A stretch of 15,414 nt of DNA from Corallococcus sp. CAG:1435 (GTDB lineage Bacteria > Bacillota > Clostridia > Christensenellales > CAG-314): the NCBI GenBank assembly GCA_000433775.1, contig HF998457.1, positions 1-15,414 on the forward strand, read 5' to 3'. The position numbers and the translations under genes were made by a program. Position 1 is the first letter of the stretch. Each line of letters begins with the position of its first letter. Under the pieces are notes generated by a model that ran no database searches, was not told where the DNA came from, and saw only the letters and a list, made by a program, of their open reading frames with translations. Below, in pieces: positions 1-7,177 of the stretch.

Positions 1-1823
1 TAGGCAAAGCCCGTCACGTCGTAGGTGACGGCGGGATTTTGCCCGTAGGTTACGTTTTGCGCCGTGACGGTAACTTGGAGCGTCGCTTTGGCTACGGAAA
101 ACTGTGCGCCCGTCACCTGCGTGTTGTAGTTTTTGTTGATATATTCGTCGGTAATTGTTGCCGTGACGGTGTGATCGCCCACGGTAAGCTTGTCGTCGAC
201 GGTAAGCTTGCCGTCGAAGGTAAAGTCGAGGCTTATTTTGTCTGCGTCCTCTGCGATGAAGCCGCTGTGAGAAAAGGTGACTTGGGGCTCATTGCCGTAG
301 GTGACGTTATTGGCGGAAAGGGTGACGTATGCGGTGCGCTTTGTCACCTCGAAGGAGGCTTGCGTATACTTGAAGTCGTAGTTGTCTGCCGAAAGACCGC
401 TTGCCGTGACGGTGTAGTTTCCCACGGTAAACACGCTTTGAGTATAGTTTTCACTATCCTTTTGGTAGGTGTAGACAATGCTGCCGCCCAGCACGCTTTC
501 GTCCTCGCCATACACAAAGCCCGTAACGCTGTAATTTACGTCTGCCTTTTCGCCGTAGGTGACGTTATTGGCGGAAACGGTCACCTTTAAGGGGGCGCGT
601 TTTACCGTAAGAGAGGCGGAGGGCAAAGTGTAGGAGTAGTTGTCCAGCCCATGCGCCGTGACGGTGACGGAATACTGCCCTACGGCAAGTTTGTCGCCGT
701 CGCAGACGATGTCCGCCGTGACGTTGTTTTTAAGCTCGGAGTCGCGTTCGAGAAGCCCCGTCACCGTCACCACGGGCTGCGCCGTCTGACCGTAGATTAT
801 TTCCTTTTCCACGTCCAGCGTTATCTGCAACGGACGCTTTGCCACTTTCGCAGTTGCCGAAAGGGTTTTTTGCGTTACCACCAAGCCGTCCATATAGCTT
901 GCCGTGATCACCGCCGTGACGGTCTGACTGCCGGCGCCCTCAAACGAAAAGCTTGCGCCCTCCATTGCGCCCGCCGCAGTCTGCCATTTGTAGGAAAACG
1001 CCACGTTTTCCGTATTGGGCAGGGAAAGCGTTACGCTGTCGCCGTAGACGGGGTTTGCGGGCAGGTTGATGACTGCGGAGGAAAGATCCACCTCGTAGCC
1101 TGCGTACACTTCCACCGCTCTTTCGGCGTCGGGCATACCGTCGGGATAAACCTCGCTGACGGGCTGCGTGCAGTCGCTGTCGGCAAACCAGCCCAAGAAG
1201 TTGAGCCCGACGGGGCTTTCCAACGATTCGGCAGGAATGGCGTCGCCGTAGTGCAACGTCTGCGTTACCTGTTTGCCCAGATAGTGGCGCACGAGGGTGT
1301 ATTGCTTCTGCACGTATACCGCCGTCACGTCGGTGCGGGCGGTGACGTTTTGATAATTGCCCTGCCAACGAGAGAACTCGTAGCCGACGTGCTGCGGAGC
1401 CTGCGGCACAGTAGCGCTGCCCCCTGCGGGCACCTTTTCCGTTTTGAGCACCTGCTGCGTTACGCCGTCGATAAAGGTGACGGTGTATTCCACGGGAGCG
1501 GGAGGCTGTTTTTCGTGTGCTTCGAACACGGCATAGAACGTAACGTTTTGCGTTACCGTGTGCGACTGCACCGTGACGCCACCTTCCGAAAGTGACCAGC
1601 CCACAAACTGATAGGTGTACTGCTCGTCTTCCGCCTTTTGCGGCTGACTTTCGGGGAACTGCACCTCGGAGCCTTTTTCCGCCGTGTAGGAGTAGAACTG
1701 CTCTCCCTCCGAAATGAAGGTGACGGTAAACTGCTCTTCCTGCGGCTGACATGCCGCCAGCGCTCCGCAGAACGCCATTGCCGCAGTCAGCAAAAGTATT
1801 ATCAGAATTTTGTTCGTTTTCAT
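1..1823 (-). CDS. Repeat-rich surface lipoprotein (InlB B-repeats plus MBG domains), C-terminus outside window
   Basis: An open frame runs from ATG 1821-1823 to the left edge without a stop, giving 607 residues of an unfinished protein. The start is chosen because AGGAGGA (1831-1837) lies 7 nt upstream and a lipoprotein signal follows: basic MKTNK, a hydrophobic stretch and the lipobox LAAC with the lipidated Cys at residue 25. Three InlB B-repeat (Flg_new-like) modules follow at about 32-102, 113-172 and 175-244, each with the aromatic-Gly-Trp signature (FVGW, YEFSRW, FLGW). A divergent Ig-like segment (245-327) leads into MBG-type repeats starting near 328, 408, 495 and 578, marked by NVTYG or IIYG and by VTVTA or YTVTAS strands. 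These modules are typical of adhesin-like surface proteins; the ligand is unknown. Third-position G/C is visibly higher than in the other genes here. The family assignment is strong, the role is inference. Confidence 0.85.
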   Translation of the reverse strand, partial: MKTNKILIILLLTAAMAFCGALAACQPQEEQFTVTFISEGEQFYSYTAEKGSEVQFPESQPQKAEDEQYTYQFVGWSLSEGGVTVQSHTVTQNVTFYAVFEAHEKQPPAPVEYTVTFIDGVTQQVLKTEKVPAGGSATVPQAPQHVGYEFSRWQGNYQNVTARTDVTAVYVQKQYTLVRHYLGKQVTQTLHYGDAIPAESLESPVGLNFLGWFADSDCTQPVSEVYPDGMPDAERAVEVYAGYEVDLSSAVINLPANPVYGDSVTLSLPNTENVAFSYKWQTAAGAMEGASFSFEGAGSQTVTAVITASYMDGLVVTQKTLSATAKVAKRPLQITLDVEKEIIYGQTAQPVVTVTGLLERDSELKNNVTADIVCDGDKLAVGQYSVTVTAHGLDNYSYTLPSASLTVKRAPLKVTVSANNVTYGEKADVNYSVTGFVYGEDESVLGGSIVYTYQKDSENYTQSVFTVGNYTVTASGLSADNYDFKYTQASFEVTKRTAYVTLSANNVTYGNEPQVTFSHSGFIAEDADKISLDFTFDGKLTVDDKLTVGDHTVTATITDEYINKNYNTQVTGAQFSVAKATLQVTVTAQNVTYGQNPAVTYDVTGFA

Positions 1824-2198
1824 TTTATCGTCCTCCTCGATAGGAATGTCGTTTTTGTAGTTGTATATGTTAAACGCAGCGAATATGCGCCGCGTGTGAC
1901 GTCCCGTGTGCGACCGAACAGGCAATTTGCCCTTCTTTGAAGATTGTCCTGCCGCATTGTTACGACCAGACCGCCCTACTGCCGCCGGCAACGCCTGCCT
2001 TGTGCCGAGTGACGCCGCGCCTGCCTGTTTCTCTGTCTGCCACGGCTGTCGGCACACCGCCCGCCGCAGGCGAAACTTTCGGAGCCTGTACGACCTTGTG
2101 TCAAAGCCTTTCACCGTCGGACGGCGCGACGTTTTGCAGATTATCGGGTGTGTCATTTTCTAATATCTAATATATATAAATAACAGAAATATTTGCTT
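1824..2198 (-). other. Long GC-rich 5' leader of the lipoprotein mRNA, possibly structured RNA
   Basis: The promoter at 2205-2233 predicts a transcript start near 2198, which leaves about 375 nt before the lipoprotein ATG. The first ~40 nt are A/T-rich; 1890-2150 is GC-rich. Hairpins visible in the RNA sense include GCGGCG/CGCTGC with a 6-nt loop (1876-1893, one G-U), CTTC-AAA-GAAG just beyond the GGCAAATTGCC dyad near 1920-1931, and CGTCG/CGACG near 2120-2137. I tried to match c-di-GMP, cobalamin, TPP, lysine, SAM and RNase P consensus motifs by eye and found no convincing fit. The in-frame peptide across the leader is Arg/Lys-rich and does not look like a natural protein. A regulatory RNA is an inference. 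Confidence 0.45.
1831..1837 (-). promoter_or_regulatory. Ribosome binding site of the surface lipoprotein
   Basis: Read on the minus strand this is AGGAGGA, 7 nt before ATG 1821-1823. It decides the start: the same frame stays open upstream to 2156, but only this ATG has a Shine-Dalgarno site and a signal peptide behind it. Confidence 0.85.
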
Positions 2199-2204
2199 TT
2201 ACCT

Positions 2205-2233
2205 ATTTTACTATAACGGCAATGCGCTGTCAA
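2205..2233 (-). promoter_or_regulatory. Sigma-A type promoter of the lipoprotein gene
   Basis: On the minus strand the -35 box TTGACA (2228-2233) matches the consensus exactly. A 17-nt spacer follows, then the -10 box TAAAAT (2205-2210), one base off consensus. It faces the lipoprotein and is the best promoter match seen in the window. Confidence 0.8.
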
Positions 2234-2459
2234 ACGACTTGGCGAGGTTGAATCACATTTTGCGTGATTTTTCATTCTTTTTCGTCATAGTTTTGCATAA
2301 TTCTGCCGTTAGTATGTGCATTAGGGCGTTTTTGTATTGCCGACGGCTGCAAAATGCGCCCGTCGCCGCAAGTAAAACCGCAGGGCTAATATTTAAATAG
2401 ACTGCGTTTTTATTATGGTTATTTTGGCCATCTATTAAAATTGGATTTACTTACACGAC
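2234..2459. other. Gene-free spacer
   Basis: No supported gene. It lies between the terminator of the truncated LRR gene and the lipoprotein promoter. The only structure noted is AATCAC/GTGATT (2251-2256 with 2264-2269), followed by a short T-rich stretch on the plus strand. Nothing upstream on the plus strand would need a terminator there, so no function is assigned. Confidence 0.5.
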
Positions 2460-2483
2460 AAAACCGTCCCAAAGGACGGCTTT
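2460..2483 (-). terminator. Rho-independent terminator of the LRR gene remnant
   Basis: In the minus-strand RNA, AAAGCCGTCC pairs with GGACGGTTTT around a UUUG loop, with one G-U pair. The T run ends the stem. It begins about 45 nt past the TAG of the LRR frame. Confidence 0.7.
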
Positions 2484-2528
2484 GAAAAATTGGTTTGAGC
2501 ATAAAACTGTTTGTTGAAAAACTTGACA

Positions 2529-3116
2529 CTAAGTTGTTTCTTTTATCCAAATGACGGGCGTCACGCCATCAGTATCGTAATGCCAATAATTACCGTCGGT
2601 TATAGCGCTTTCGCCCTCAAACGGGTTGCTTTCGCTATAATAGTAGCATGTGGCAGATGCAAGGTTTTCAGCATTTGTTTTATCTATCTTATTCCCCTCC
2701 TTTTCCGATCCGCCATAGTACACGGTTGTTATAGAGTCACAATCAGTAAACGCACCATTAAAGCACCCCATAAACTGACTGCCCTTAGCAAAAACAACTG
2801 TTTTCAAATTAGTACAACCAGCAAATGCGCTTTGTTTTATCCATTGTACACTCGCGGCAATATTTACAGAAGTTAATGATGTACAGTTTCTGAACGCATC
2901 ATCGCTGATTTCTTCACCGCTTGTAATAATTACAGTTTTAAGACTATTATTCCTAATAAACCCGATTGCCACGGCGGGAATCGTTGCTTTTTCAATGAAA
3001 CAACCACTGAACGCATTCTTCCCGATGCTTGTTATACTATCAGGAATAGTGACAGATATCAACGAACTGCAATTACGGAATGCACACTTGCCATAAATAA
3101 CGACGTGCTTTGACCG
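2529..3116 (-). pseudogene. 5'-truncated BspA-type leucine-rich-repeat (LRR_5) protein gene
   Basis: The frame is open from just after an in-frame TAA (3117-3119) to TAG 2529-2531. It encodes LRR_5 repeats of the BspA type: KCAFRNCSSLISVTIPDSIT, then GKNAFSGC, DDAFRNCTSLTSV and KQSAFAGCTNLKTVVF. The C-terminal ending contains NYWHYDTDGVTPVIW, a tail style known from gut Clostridia LRR_5 proteins. The LRR reading continues upstream of the first possible TTG start (3060-3062) to about codon 3095, then stops making sense and hits the TAA. There is no ATG, no Shine-Dalgarno site and no signal peptide, although full-length members are secreted. I read it as the tail of a once larger surface protein. 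A short non-secreted product from the TTG cannot be excluded. Confidence 0.75.
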
Positions 3117-3173
3117 TTAAATCAGTATTTGCAAGTTAAAATTTCTGCTTGAATTTCAGCGCAGTCAAAGCAC
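3105..3173. repeat. 10-bp perfect inverted repeat at the LRR gene break
   Basis: GTGCTTTGAC (3105-3114) and GTCAAAGCAC (3164-3173) are perfect reverse complements, 49 nt apart, followed on the plus strand by six T (3174-3179). The left arm lies inside the truncated end of the LRR frame. Inside the loop there is a smaller AAATT/AATTT pair. It could be a large-loop terminator-like hairpin or the footprint of a small mobile element. No target-site duplication was found by eye. Confidence 0.5.
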
Positions 3174-3445
3174 TTTTTTCATTGCAGGAAAAACTTAAAA
3201 GTTACAGACTTTCACAAAACGACACCTTCAAAATTATCTATGCTTAACACTTTGAAACAACGACCTTGTAATTTCTGAAAATAAAAAACGTCATGTTGTG
3301 TGCTTGTACGTTGCACCGCTGTTAAGTAAGAACACACAGGTATAGATACCTTAAAACGTGGCAAAACTAACTAATGCTACGGACACAGTTTTACGCCAAT
3401 TTACATAACAATACAACGGAGCATTTGTGTTTTTGTTGATACGTC
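3174..3445. other. Gene-free region upstream of mazF
   Basis: No coding frame is supported. In particular no MazE-like antitoxin frame precedes the toxin. The only clear structure is the 14-bp dyad AGGTATAGATACCT (3338-3351). No confident promoter could be placed; A/T-rich sequence near 3400-3435 would suit one. Confidence 0.5.
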
Positions 3446-3458
3446 CGAACAGTGTTCG
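3446..3458. promoter_or_regulatory. Perfect palindrome upstream of mazF, candidate operator
   Basis: CGAACAGTGTTCG is a perfect 13-bp palindrome around a central G, ending 14 nt before the AAGGAG ribosome site of mazF. It resembles the Bacillus-type LexA/DinR box, but that box has four bases between CGAAC and GTTCG and this has three. An operator role is therefore open. Confidence 0.4.
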
Positions 3459-3487
3459 CCGCAAAAAACTGCAAGGAGAACCTGCAA

Positions 3488-3829
3488 ATGACCATCAAAC
3501 GTGGAGAAGTTTACTACGCCGATCTTAACCCCGTTGTGGGAAGCGAACAGGGAGGAATACGCCCCGTTGTGGTGTTGCAAAACAACGTGGGGAACAAGTA
3601 CAGTCCGACGGTGATTGCCGCCGCCACCACTTCCAAACTTACAAAAGCCAAATTACCGACGCACATTCCTCTGGCGAAGGAACTTTCGCCGTTGCCAAAG
3701 GATTCCGTTGTGCTGTTGGAGCAAATACGAACAATAGACAAAAGCAGAATAAAGGAAAAAATCGGCGAATTGCCTCCGGAAGTTATGCAACAAATAAACG
3801 ACGCTTTGCTTTTGAGCCTTGGATTTTGA
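3488..3829 (+). CDS. mazF: MazF/PemK-family mRNA interferase toxin
   Basis: This 113-residue protein has the length of chromosomal MazF/NdoA toxins, sequence-specific endoribonucleases that cut single-stranded mRNA until bound by MazE. Family marks: [20 protein letters not shown] at the N-terminus, [12 protein letters not shown] (the active-site Arg of the family), AAATTSK (the conserved catalytic Thr region), [18 protein letters not shown] and a C-terminal helix. ATG 3488 is chosen because AAGGAG (3473-3478) lies 9 nt upstream. An in-frame GTG at 3452 has no such site. No antitoxin gene is adjacent on either side, which is unusual: in Bacillus the mazE-like ndoAI lies directly upstream. The antitoxin may be encoded elsewhere. 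The gene stands alone and ends inside its terminator. Confidence 0.92.
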   Translation: MTIKRGEVYYADLNPVVGSEQGGIRPVVVLQNNVGNKYSPTVIAAATTSKLTKAKLPTHIPLAKELSPLPKDSVVLLEQIRTIDKSRIKEKIGELPPEVMQQINDALLLSLGF

Positions 3830-3845
3830 AAATCCGAGGCTTTTT
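3816..3845 (+). terminator. mazF terminator overlapping the coding end
   Basis: GCCTTGGATTT (3816-3826) pairs with AAATCCGAGGC (3830-3840), 11 bp with one G-U, then five T. The three-base loop is TGA (3827-3829), the mazF stop codon itself, so the last codons of mazF form the left arm of the stem. Confidence 0.85.
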
Positions 3846-3953
3846 CATTGTATGAATTGGCGACGAAAACACCGCAGTTGTTTCTGTGAAGTTTTACTGC
3901 TACGCATTTTGAAACAGCAAAAAACTTTGACGGCTCTTTACAAATGCAAGTTT

Positions 3954-4312
3954 TCAAATCAAACCCGAACAGAAAGCAAACAATGTACAAAACGGCAAGA
4001 AGACCAACGGCAAACTACAACAGAAAGAAGACTGCAACGGCAATAAACTACAACAGAAAGAAAATGCAACGGTAGGAAGACTGCAAAAGAAAGAAAACTT
4101 TAACGGCAAACCAACTTTGCCCACTACCTCACACTGCAAGGCAATACATTTTTTCAGTGAAGCACACTAACACACAAAAACTACTGAAAATAAACTTTTA
4201 CAACTTTTTACAAAAACACAGTGTGACAAATCAAACCCGAAGCGAAAAGCAAACAATGTACACAACGGCAAGAAGACCAACGGCAACTACAACAGAAAGA
4301 AAACTTCAACGG
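3954..4312. repeat. A-rich degenerate direct and tandem repeats, no gene
   Basis: A stretch of about 77 bp at 3954-4030 recurs with few changes at 4227-4303. It contains AGCAAACAATGTAC, then ACGGCAAGAAGACCAACGGC, then CTACAACAGAAAGAA. Within the first copy and just after it, a 30-34-nt unit starting CAACGGC recurs at 4005, 4035, 4067 and about 4101; the second copy shows starts at 4278 and 4307. The peptides read through it are low-complexity Arg/Gln/Thr/Lys strings that differ between copies, so coding is unlikely. It fills the gap between the mazF terminator and the valS terminator, two convergent genes. Function unknown. Confidence 0.6.
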
Positions 4313-4382
4313 CAAAAATCGTGCAAAAAGGTGTTGGTCGCCGTTTTCTCAAAAATTAAACTCATCGAAATTTGTTTTGGAC

Positions 4383-4413
4383 AAAAAAACAACGCCCACC
4401 AAAGGACGTTGTT
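4383..4413 (-). terminator. valS terminator
   Basis: In the minus sense AACAACG (4407-4413) pairs with CGTTGTT (4388-4394), with further G/C pairs inside, followed by a T run (4383-4387 continuing the stem). It begins about 15 nt past the valS stop. Confidence 0.8.
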
Positions 4414-4427
4414 TCTTGTCGTATTGA

Positions 4428-7040
4428 CTACTTCAATTCTTCCAGACGGTCAAGCAATTCCTTGCGCAAATCGGTGAATTTGGCGAGTTTTGCTTTTTCG
4501 TTTTCCACCAAGTTTTGCGGTGCCTTGGACAAAAAGCCCTGATTGTTCAACTTGCCCTTTGCACGGGCAATTTCGCTTTCGGCATTTTCCAATTCCTTGG
4601 CAAGACGGGCAATTTCCTTGTCCCTGTCCACCAAATCGCCCAAAGGCACTTCGCATGTGGCGGCGCTGCTCACCGCTTTTACGCATTTTTCGCCAGCGGG
4701 AGCGCAACTGCAAATGACCTCTTCCAGTCCGCACAGTTTGGAAAGGTACATATCGCAACAATTGAGCCTGTCGTCCCCCGCTTTGATGTACAGGCGGATA
4801 CGTTTGGAAGGCGCCACGCCGTACTGCGAACGAATGTTTCTTATCTTTGCAACAAGGTCTTTCAATTCTTCCACAAGTTGGCAATCGGAGGCGAAGTTGA
4901 GTTTTTCGTCATAGACGGGGTACCTTTCTATCATTATGCTTTCGCCGTGTTGCGGCAAAGCCTGATAGATTTCCTCTGTGATGAAAGGCACAAAGGGATG
5001 CAACAGTTTGAGAATTTTGTCCAAAACGTACACCAACACCGAAAGAGTGTCCCTGCGTGCAACGTCGTCGGTGCCGTACAGTACCGGCTTTGTAAGTTCG
5101 ATGTACCAATCGCAAAATTCGCTCCAAACAAAGTCGAACAGCGTCTGGCAGGCAAGTCCGAGTTCGAACTTTTCAATGAGGTCCGTTGCCTGACGTGTAA
5201 TGTCGTTTAGGCGTGTTAAAATCCACTTATCTGCAAGCGTCAGTTTGCATTGCGACAAATCTACCAGCGTTTTGCCTTCGCAATTCATCAAAACAAAACG
5301 GCTTGCATTCCAGATTTTGTTCATAAAGTTGCGGGTGCCTTCGATTTTGTCGGAAGAGAAACGAATGTCCGAACCGTTTGCAACGCCGTTGAGCAATGCG
5401 AAACGCAACGTGTCTGCGCCGTACTTGTCGATAAATTCCACAGGGTCGATGCCGTTGCCCAAGGATTTACTCATTTTTCTGCCCTGTTCGTCACGCACAA
5501 TGCCGTGCATAAGTACATCTTTGAAGGGTACTTTGCCTGTGGCGTACAGCGAACTGAAAATCATCCTTGCCACCCAGAAGAAAATTATGTCGTAGCCACA
5601 AGAAAGCACGCTGGTCGGGAAAAATGCTTTGAAATCGTCGCTGTCGGAACAGAATCCCAATGTCGAGAAGGGCCACAAAGCGCTGGAAAACCATGTATCC
5701 AACACGTCTGCGTCTTGGTGAATGTGTGCGCTTCCGCAATGAGGACACACTTTGGGGTCTGTTTCTTCGCAAATTTCCGCTCCGCAATCGTCGCAGTACC
5801 ACACGGGTATGCGGTGTCCCCACCACAGTTGACGGGATATGCACCAATCCCGCACATTTTCCATCCAGTTGAAGTAGGTCTTTTCAAAACGTTCGGGGTG
5901 AAACTTTATTTCGCCATTTCTGACTGCGTCGATGGCAGGTTTTGCAAGGGGTGCCATCTTGACAAACCACTGCTTGGAAACGATGGGCTCCACCGTTGTG
6001 TGGCAACGGTAGCAACTGCCCACATTGTGCTTGTGAGGTTCCACTTTTTGCAAAATTCCCATTTCTTTCAATCTGGCAACAATGCGCTTGCGTGCTTCGT
6101 ATCTGTCCAAACCGGCAAATTCGCCTGCATTTTCGTTCATTGTGCCGTCGTCGTTCATAACACGGATTATCGGCAAATTGTGCCTTACGCCCACTTCAAA
6201 GTCGTTGGGGTCGTGCGCAGGCGTGATTTTAACAACGCCCGTACCGAAAGACATATCCACGTACTCGTCGGCAATTACGGGAATTTCCCTGTTGACAAAA
6301 GGCACGATGACGGTTTTGCCGACAAGGTGTTTGTAACGCTCGTCGTTGGGGTTTACCGCCACAGCCGTGTCGCCCAGCATTGTTTCGGGACGTGTTGTGG
6401 CAAACGTTACGGTAGTTTTGCCGTCCTTTGTGGTGTATCCGTAATGCCAGAAAAATCCGTCCTGTTCGGCGTATTCCACCTCGGCGTCGGACAGTGCCGT
6501 CTGACAGTGCGGACACCAGTTGATTATTCTGTCGCCACGGTAGATAAGCCCCTCTTTGTACATTCTGACAAACGCCTGACGCACCGCTTTGCTGCAATTT
6601 TCGTCCATGGTGAAGGCAAGACGTGTCCAGTCGCAACTGCTTCCCAAGTATTTGAGTTGTTCCACAATGCGTCCGCCGTACTGCTTTTTCCATTCCCAAG
6701 CACGTTTCAAAAAGCCTTCTCTTCCAAGGTCGTGCTTGTCTATGCCTTGTTTTTTCAACGCTTCGATGATTTTCACTTCCGTGGCAATGCTGGCGTGATC
6801 GGTGCCCGGCAACCACAAGGTGTTGAAACCCTGCATACGTTTGAAACGAATGAGGCTGTCCTGAATGGCGTTGTCAAGAGCGTGTCCCAAGTGCAGTTGC
6901 CCCGTGATGTTGGGCGGAGGCGTAACCATGGAAAAATAGGGTTTGCCTATTTCCGCTTTTGGGGTGAAGTAACCGTTTTTGAGCCAACGCAAATACAGTT
7001 CCTTTTCAAACAAATTTGGCTGATAAGTTTTTTCTATCAT
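4428..7040 (-). CDS. valS: Valine--tRNA ligase
   Basis: This 870-residue class Ia synthetase charges tRNA-Val with valine and edits mischarged threonine in the cytoplasm. The HIGH-type motif is HLGH at residues 50-53, preceded by TPPPNITGQL. TTRPETMLGDTAVAVNP marks the CP1 editing domain. Cysteines near 414-432 (CDDCG...CPHCG) suggest a zinc knuckle. DADVLDTWFSSALWPFSTLG precedes the KMSKS loop (residues 522-526). The C-terminal anticodon-binding domain ends in the coiled-coil arm rich in Lys, Glu and Ala. Length is normal for the family. ATG 7038-7040 is chosen because GGGAGA (7047-7052) lies 6 nt upstream and MIEKTYQPNLFEKELY is the usual N-terminus; a 20-codon upstream extension is in the leader. 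It is a single-gene unit under T-box control. Confidence 0.98.
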   Translation of the reverse strand: MIEKTYQPNLFEKELYLRWLKNGYFTPKAEIGKPYFSMVTPPPNITGQLHLGHALDNAIQDSLIRFKRMQGFNTLWLPGTDHASIATEVKIIEALKKQGIDKHDLGREGFLKRAWEWKKQYGGRIVEQLKYLGSSCDWTRLAFTMDENCSKAVRQAFVRMYKEGLIYRGDRIINWCPHCQTALSDAEVEYAEQDGFFWHYGYTTKDGKTTVTFATTRPETMLGDTAVAVNPNDERYKHLVGKTVIVPFVNREIPVIADEYVDMSFGTGVVKITPAHDPNDFEVGVRHNLPIIRVMNDDGTMNENAGEFAGLDRYEARKRIVARLKEMGILQKVEPHKHNVGSCYRCHTTVEPIVSKQWFVKMAPLAKPAIDAVRNGEIKFHPERFEKTYFNWMENVRDWCISRQLWWGHRIPVWYCDDCGAEICEETDPKVCPHCGSAHIHQDADVLDTWFSSALWPFSTLGFCSDSDDFKAFFPTSVLSCGYDIIFFWVARMIFSSLYATGKVPFKDVLMHGIVRDEQGRKMSKSLGNGIDPVEFIDKYGADTLRFALLNGVANGSDIRFSSDKIEGTRNFMNKIWNASRFVLMNCEGKTLVDLSQCKLTLADKWILTRLNDITRQATDLIEKFELGLACQTLFDFVWSEFCDWYIELTKPVLYGTDDVARRDTLSVLVYVLDKILKLLHPFVPFITEEIYQALPQHGESIMIERYPVYDEKLNFASDCQLVEELKDLVAKIRNIRSQYGVAPSKRIRLYIKAGDDRLNCCDMYLSKLCGLEEVICSCAPAGEKCVKAVSSAATCEVPLGDLVDRDKEIARLAKELENAESEIARAKGKLNNQGFLSKAPQNLVENEKAKLAKFTDLRKELLDRLEELK

Positions 7041-7091
7041 AACTTTTCTCCCGAAAATTTTTTGACTTTGTTTAGGCAGTTCAGCAAAATT

Positions 7092-7107
7092 AACGTGCAT
7101 GCACGTT
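7092..7107. repeat. 16-bp perfect palindrome in the valS leader
   Basis: AACGTGCATGCACGTT is a perfect palindrome between the T-box terminator and the valS start. A second small hairpin, GCCC-AAA-GGGC (7123-7133), lies just upstream in the transcript. Neither has a T run in the valS direction. Function unknown. Confidence 0.5.
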
Positions 7108-7177
7108 TCGGACGTTCGTTTTGCCCAAAGGGCTTTTCTTGTGCGCCGTTACATGCACAAAAAGACGTTTTGAAAAC

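Noticed and set aside
940..1752. Long minus-strand frame in a different register
   Set aside because: Shadow of the lipoprotein gene; Arg/Gly/His-rich composition and no family features.
1824..2156. In-frame N-terminal extension of the lipoprotein from ATG 2154-2156
   Set aside because: No RBS, an Arg/Lys-rich peptide with no domain, and it would bury a perfect lipoprotein signal peptide behind 111 residues.
3446..3458. LexA (SOS) box before mazF
   Set aside because: Half-sites match, but the spacer is three bases instead of four, so I keep it only as an unassigned palindrome.
3954..4312. CRISPR array
   Set aside because: Repeat units are degenerate and adjacent, with no constant repeat separated by unique spacers, and no cas genes nearby.
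3819..4477. Short plus-strand frames in the A-rich repeat zone
   Set aside because: Low-complexity peptides, no RBS, repeat-driven.
7041..7100. 20-codon upstream extension of valS
   Set aside because: The start at 7038-7040 has a good RBS and the usual ValRS N-terminus; the extension has neither.
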